Positions 61,115 to 64,000 of a DNA stretch of 64,000 nt are shown one piece after another. The stretch's first letter is position 1, and each line of letters opens with the position of its first letter. The notes below the pieces were generated by a model. The model saw only the letters and a program-made list of their open reading frames with translations, was not told the DNA's origin and ran no database searches. The position numbers were made by a program, and so were the translations under genes. This DNA comes from Oscillospiraceae bacterium (GTDB lineage Bacteria; Bacillota; Clostridia; Oscillospirales; CAG-272): the NCBI GenBank assembly GCA_015064385.1, contig SVSI01000007.1, positions 17,758 to 81,757 on the forward strand, read 5' to 3'.

Positions 61115-63735
61115 TGAAAAAATATGCCATAAGATTCGATAGTCCGGCTGAGGATTCCATATACGGCTGGAAAAACGAATCTATTCCGATAAGTAACAGT
61201 TATTTTGGCACGTGTATATTTGGAGGCGCTCGTTATGAGCGCCTCCAAATTACTGAACCTACTCTGTGGACGGCAAACTGCGGATATATCGAAAACCGTT
61301 TTTGCAGCGGACAGGAGACACTCGGCGACATTTATATCGAGTTTGATCATAACGGTGATATAGAAAATTACAGTCGCTCTCTTTCGCTGAACGATGCGAT
61401 CGCAAGTGTAAGATACACCTGCAAAGACGTGGAATATACAAGAGAATATTTCGCGAACTATCCGAGCAAGGTGACAGCACTTTGTCTTTCCGCATCGGAA
61501 AAAGGCAATCTCAGTTTTACGGTACGCCCCGAGATAGCCAATCTTCGCGATAAGCTTGCCGAGGGAAAATGTCCCGATAATTCGGGAAAATTCGGCACAG
61601 TGAGCGTGGAGAACGCTACTCTTGTTATGAGTGGTAAAAGCGAATATTACGGCATAGATTTCGAAGCACACTTTAGAGTAGTTATCGACGGTGACGGCGA
61701 GCTCTTCGCAGAAAAGGATAAACTGCGAGTTAAAAATGCCGACCGTGTTTATATCTATTTTACAGTCGGAACGAATTATGAGCTTTGTAGCCGCACTTTT
61801 ACCGCAGAACGTCTCGAAAAGCTTGTGGGAAATCCTCATCCGCGTGCAAAAGTTGTCGAAATAATGGAGAATGCTTCGAAAAAAACGTACGCCAAGCTAA
61901 GAAAAGAGCATATCTCCGACTATCATAGGTATTTCTCAAGCTTCTCACTTGATCTTGGCGGAAAATACGATGACAGAACAACGCCCGAACTTATAGAGTC
62001 TTATCGAAGCGGAAAAAAAGAGCCCTATCTCGAAGAGCTTTTCGTTCAGATGGGCAGATATATGATGATATCCACATCGCGTGACGGAACGCTTCCGAGC
62101 TCTATGCAAGGCAAGTGGAACGCCTATAAAATACCGCCGTGGACCTGCGGATATTGGTATAATATCAATCAACAGATGAACTACTGGTTCGTATTTTCGC
62201 TCGGTCTTGGCGAGCTTTATAATGCGTACGCCGATTTTAACTCGGCAAGATACGAAAAAGCAAAAATAAATGGAGACACCTATATAAAGAATAATTATCC
62301 CGAAAGGTTCGAGGAAGGAAACGGTAAAAACGGATGGCTCGTAGGCACCGCAAACAGTGCTTTCGAGGTGTCGGGAGTTGGCAAAAACACTCATTCAGGC
62401 CCCGGTACGAGCGGCTTTACCGTCATCTCGGATGTTGATAGGGTCAGATATACACGTAACGAAAACACGGTAAAAGAGGTCTATAAGACAGTAGAATCTC
62501 TTTCCCGTTTTTATCTTAAATGTCTCGATAAATACGGGGAAAAATATTTTACTGCGATCTCTGCGTCTCCCGAGCAACGGGATAGAGAAACGCACGAGCA
62601 CATACGTACGGTCGGATGCGCTTTCGATCAGCAGATGATATATGAAACATTCTCGTCTCTTCTTGAGATGTACGAGAGCTATCCCGCACTGAGAGAAGAA
62701 TGCGACGAGAGAGTTATTTTCGAAGTAAAAGAGAAGATAGACCTTCTTGATCCCGTAATCATTGGAGCTTCGGGACAAGTCAAGGAATTCAGAGAGGAAA
62801 ATTACTACGGAGATCTCGGTGAATTGGAACATAGACACGTCTCTCAGCTCGTCGGACTTTATCCGGGTAACGTTATAAACGAAAATACACCCGCGTGGCT
62901 TGATGCCGCAAAGGTGACACTTAAAAAACGCGGATCGCGTAAGGGTCCGGGATTCGGGATAATTCACAGGGCGCTCCTCTGGGCAAGGGCTTATGAGGGA
63001 GATATGGCATACAGACTCCTTAATCTCGAAATATCTACAAGTATTTTCGATAATCTCTGGGGTTGCCACTATGACCTTATGCCGCTCGACCGAAAAGACC
63101 CTCAGGCAAATTTCGCAATAGACGCCAATTACGGCGCGTGCGCACTGATTTCCGAAATGCTCGTGCAGAGCCAAAGGGGTACTGTGAAAATTCTCCCTGC
63201 GCTTCCGGGTGCTTGGAAAAGAGGAAGCGTAAAGCATCTTATAGCCCGAGGCGGGTTTGATATATCCCTTTCGTGGAAGGACGGCAAGGCAGATAAAATA
63301 GATATAATCTCAACACTCGGAGGTACTCTCAAACTGAAATATTACAATATTTCGAAAGCGAAGTTCGTGTGCGAAAATAACGTTAAAATCCTTGATAAGG
63401 ATACGGTAGCAGTCGAGACAGGTGTCGGAGAAGCGGTAAAAATATCGGATATTCCGCGCTTTGATATAGCGCTTAATGCGAAAGCGATAACGGTGGTACT
63501 ATCGAACGATAAAACGCTTGTAAAATGGGAAAAATCACCCGAAAAGAATGCAGAGTACGAGCTTTGGAGAGCTTTTGATTCGAATCCCGACTATACACTT
63601 GTTATGCAGACAGACTCCTTGGATTTTGAGGATAAGGACAGGTGCGGTCGCCAAGCAACCTATAAAATAATCACAAGAGCAGACGGTAAAGAACCGAGTA
63701 AGGGTATCACGGTAACTGTTCCGAGTACAAAATAA
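61114..63735 (+). CDS. GH95-like glycoside hydrolase (alpha-L-fucosidase/galactosidase superfamily)
   Basis: GKWNAYKIPPWTCGYWYNINQQMNYW, GELEHRHVSQLVGLYPG, ANFAIDANYGACALISEMLVQS; no signal peptide. Confidence 0.8.
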   Translation: MKKYAIRFDSPAEDSIYGWKNESIPISNSYFGTCIFGGARYERLQITEPTLWTANCGYIENRFCSGQETLGDIYIEFDHNGDIENYSRSLSLNDAIASVRYTCKDVEYTREYFANYPSKVTALCLSASEKGNLSFTVRPEIANLRDKLAEGKCPDNSGKFGTVSVENATLVMSGKSEYYGIDFEAHFRVVIDGDGELFAEKDKLRVKNADRVYIYFTVGTNYELCSRTFTAERLEKLVGNPHPRAKVVEIMENASKKTYAKLRKEHISDYHRYFSSFSLDLGGKYDDRTTPELIESYRSGKKEPYLEELFVQMGRYMMISTSRDGTLPSSMQGKWNAYKIPPWTCGYWYNINQQMNYWFVFSLGLGELYNAYADFNSARYEKAKINGDTYIKNNYPERFEEGNGKNGWLVGTANSAFEVSGVGKNTHSGPGTSGFTVISDVDRVRYTRNENTVKEVYKTVESLSRFYLKCLDKYGEKYFTAISASPEQRDRETHEHIRTVGCAFDQQMIYETFSSLLEMYESYPALREECDERVIFEVKEKIDLLDPVIIGASGQVKEFREENYYGDLGELEHRHVSQLVGLYPGNVINENTPAWLDAAKVTLKKRGSRKGPGFGIIHRALLWARAYEGDMAYRLLNLEISTSIFDNLWGCHYDLMPLDRKDPQANFAIDANYGACALISEMLVQSQRGTVKILPALPGAWKRGSVKHLIARGGFDISLSWKDGKADKIDIISTLGGTLKLKYYNISKAKFVCENNVKILDKDTVAVETGVGEAVKISDIPRFDIALNAKAITVVLSNDKTLVKWEKSPEKNAEYELWRAFDSNPDYTLVMQTDSLDFEDKDRCGRQATYKIITRADGKEPSKGITVTVPSTK
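61218..61250. repeat. Perfect 14-bp inverted repeat (5-nt loop) inside the GH95-like gene
   Basis: ATTTGGAGGCGCTC GTTAT GAGCGCCTCCAAAT. Confidence 0.9.
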
Positions 63736-63795
63736 AACAAAAAACTGCCCGAAGAAGAGAAAACAAAACTCTTTTTCGGGTAGTACTTTTTATAT

Positions 63796-63998
63796 AGTGA
63801 TATTCTGTGCTTTTCGCACAGAGTGATATTTCCCTTTGGGGAAGTGGTATTGAAATCTTACGATTTCAGTGATATTTTATTCGCCATAAACTGCCGAAGG
63901 CAATATCACTTGAACGAAGTTCAAATATCACTGCGTAGCAATAGCACTCGCCGTAAGGCGAATAAAACTGCCCAAGTGTCCTTAAGAACACTTGGGCA
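63796..63998. repeat. Mirror-symmetric array of 9-nt repeats alternating with mini-hairpins
   Basis: AGTGATATT at 63796, 63822, (AGTGGTATT) 63843, 63868; reverse complement AATATCACT at 63902, 63924, (AATAGCACT) 63940; each separated by its own hairpin; closes with TGCCCAAGTGT/ACACTTGGGCA. Confidence 0.85.
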
Positions 63999-64000
63999 AA

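Noticed and set aside
63796-63998. CRISPR array interpretation of the right-edge repeats
   Set aside because: Units are 9 nt, switch orientation midway, and the 'spacers' are self-complementary hairpins; no cas genes in the window.

Overview
The window is a chromosomal segment that looks like an anaerobic, probably endospore-forming Clostridia-type Firmicute, possibly a gut MAG (inferred from gene content, not tested). Most of it is core metabolism: yajC, an RsuA-type pseudouridine synthase, an MsmX-type ABC ATPase, a YhaM-like exonuclease, a T-box-controlled pheST, trmK/nif3, prfB, ackA, tmcAL, rimP-nusA-rnpM-L7Ae-infB, a YgiQ-like radical SAM protein, two polysaccharide deacetylases, malic enzyme, dipicolinate synthase (spoVFAB), a TetM-like GTPase, guaB and pflBA. 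The last ~12.5 kb is a glucuronide-utilisation locus: uxaA, uxaB, uxaC, two GH2 enzymes with the NxK glucuronidase motif, two paralogous AraC regulators and a GH95-like enzyme. I saw no rRNA, tRNA, CRISPR array or intact mobile element. The best candidates for something undescribed are: (1) a membrane-anchored protein whose soluble part resembles an IS630-type transposase with all catalytic acidic positions lost (8798-9934); (2) a Cys-rich, membrane-anchored small protein translationally coupled to a stand-alone activase-like radical SAM enzyme (21037-22306); (3) a dense mirror-symmetric array of 9-nt repeats separated by mini-hairpins at the right edge (63796-64000); (4) a membrane-anchored SGNH-fold protein that appears to have lost its catalytic Ser and His (4325-5305); (5) a six-hairpin-like protein with an embedded CxxC/CxxC motif coupled to a DUF1836 regulator (18147-20479). 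All homology calls are by eye from translations; no database search was run.
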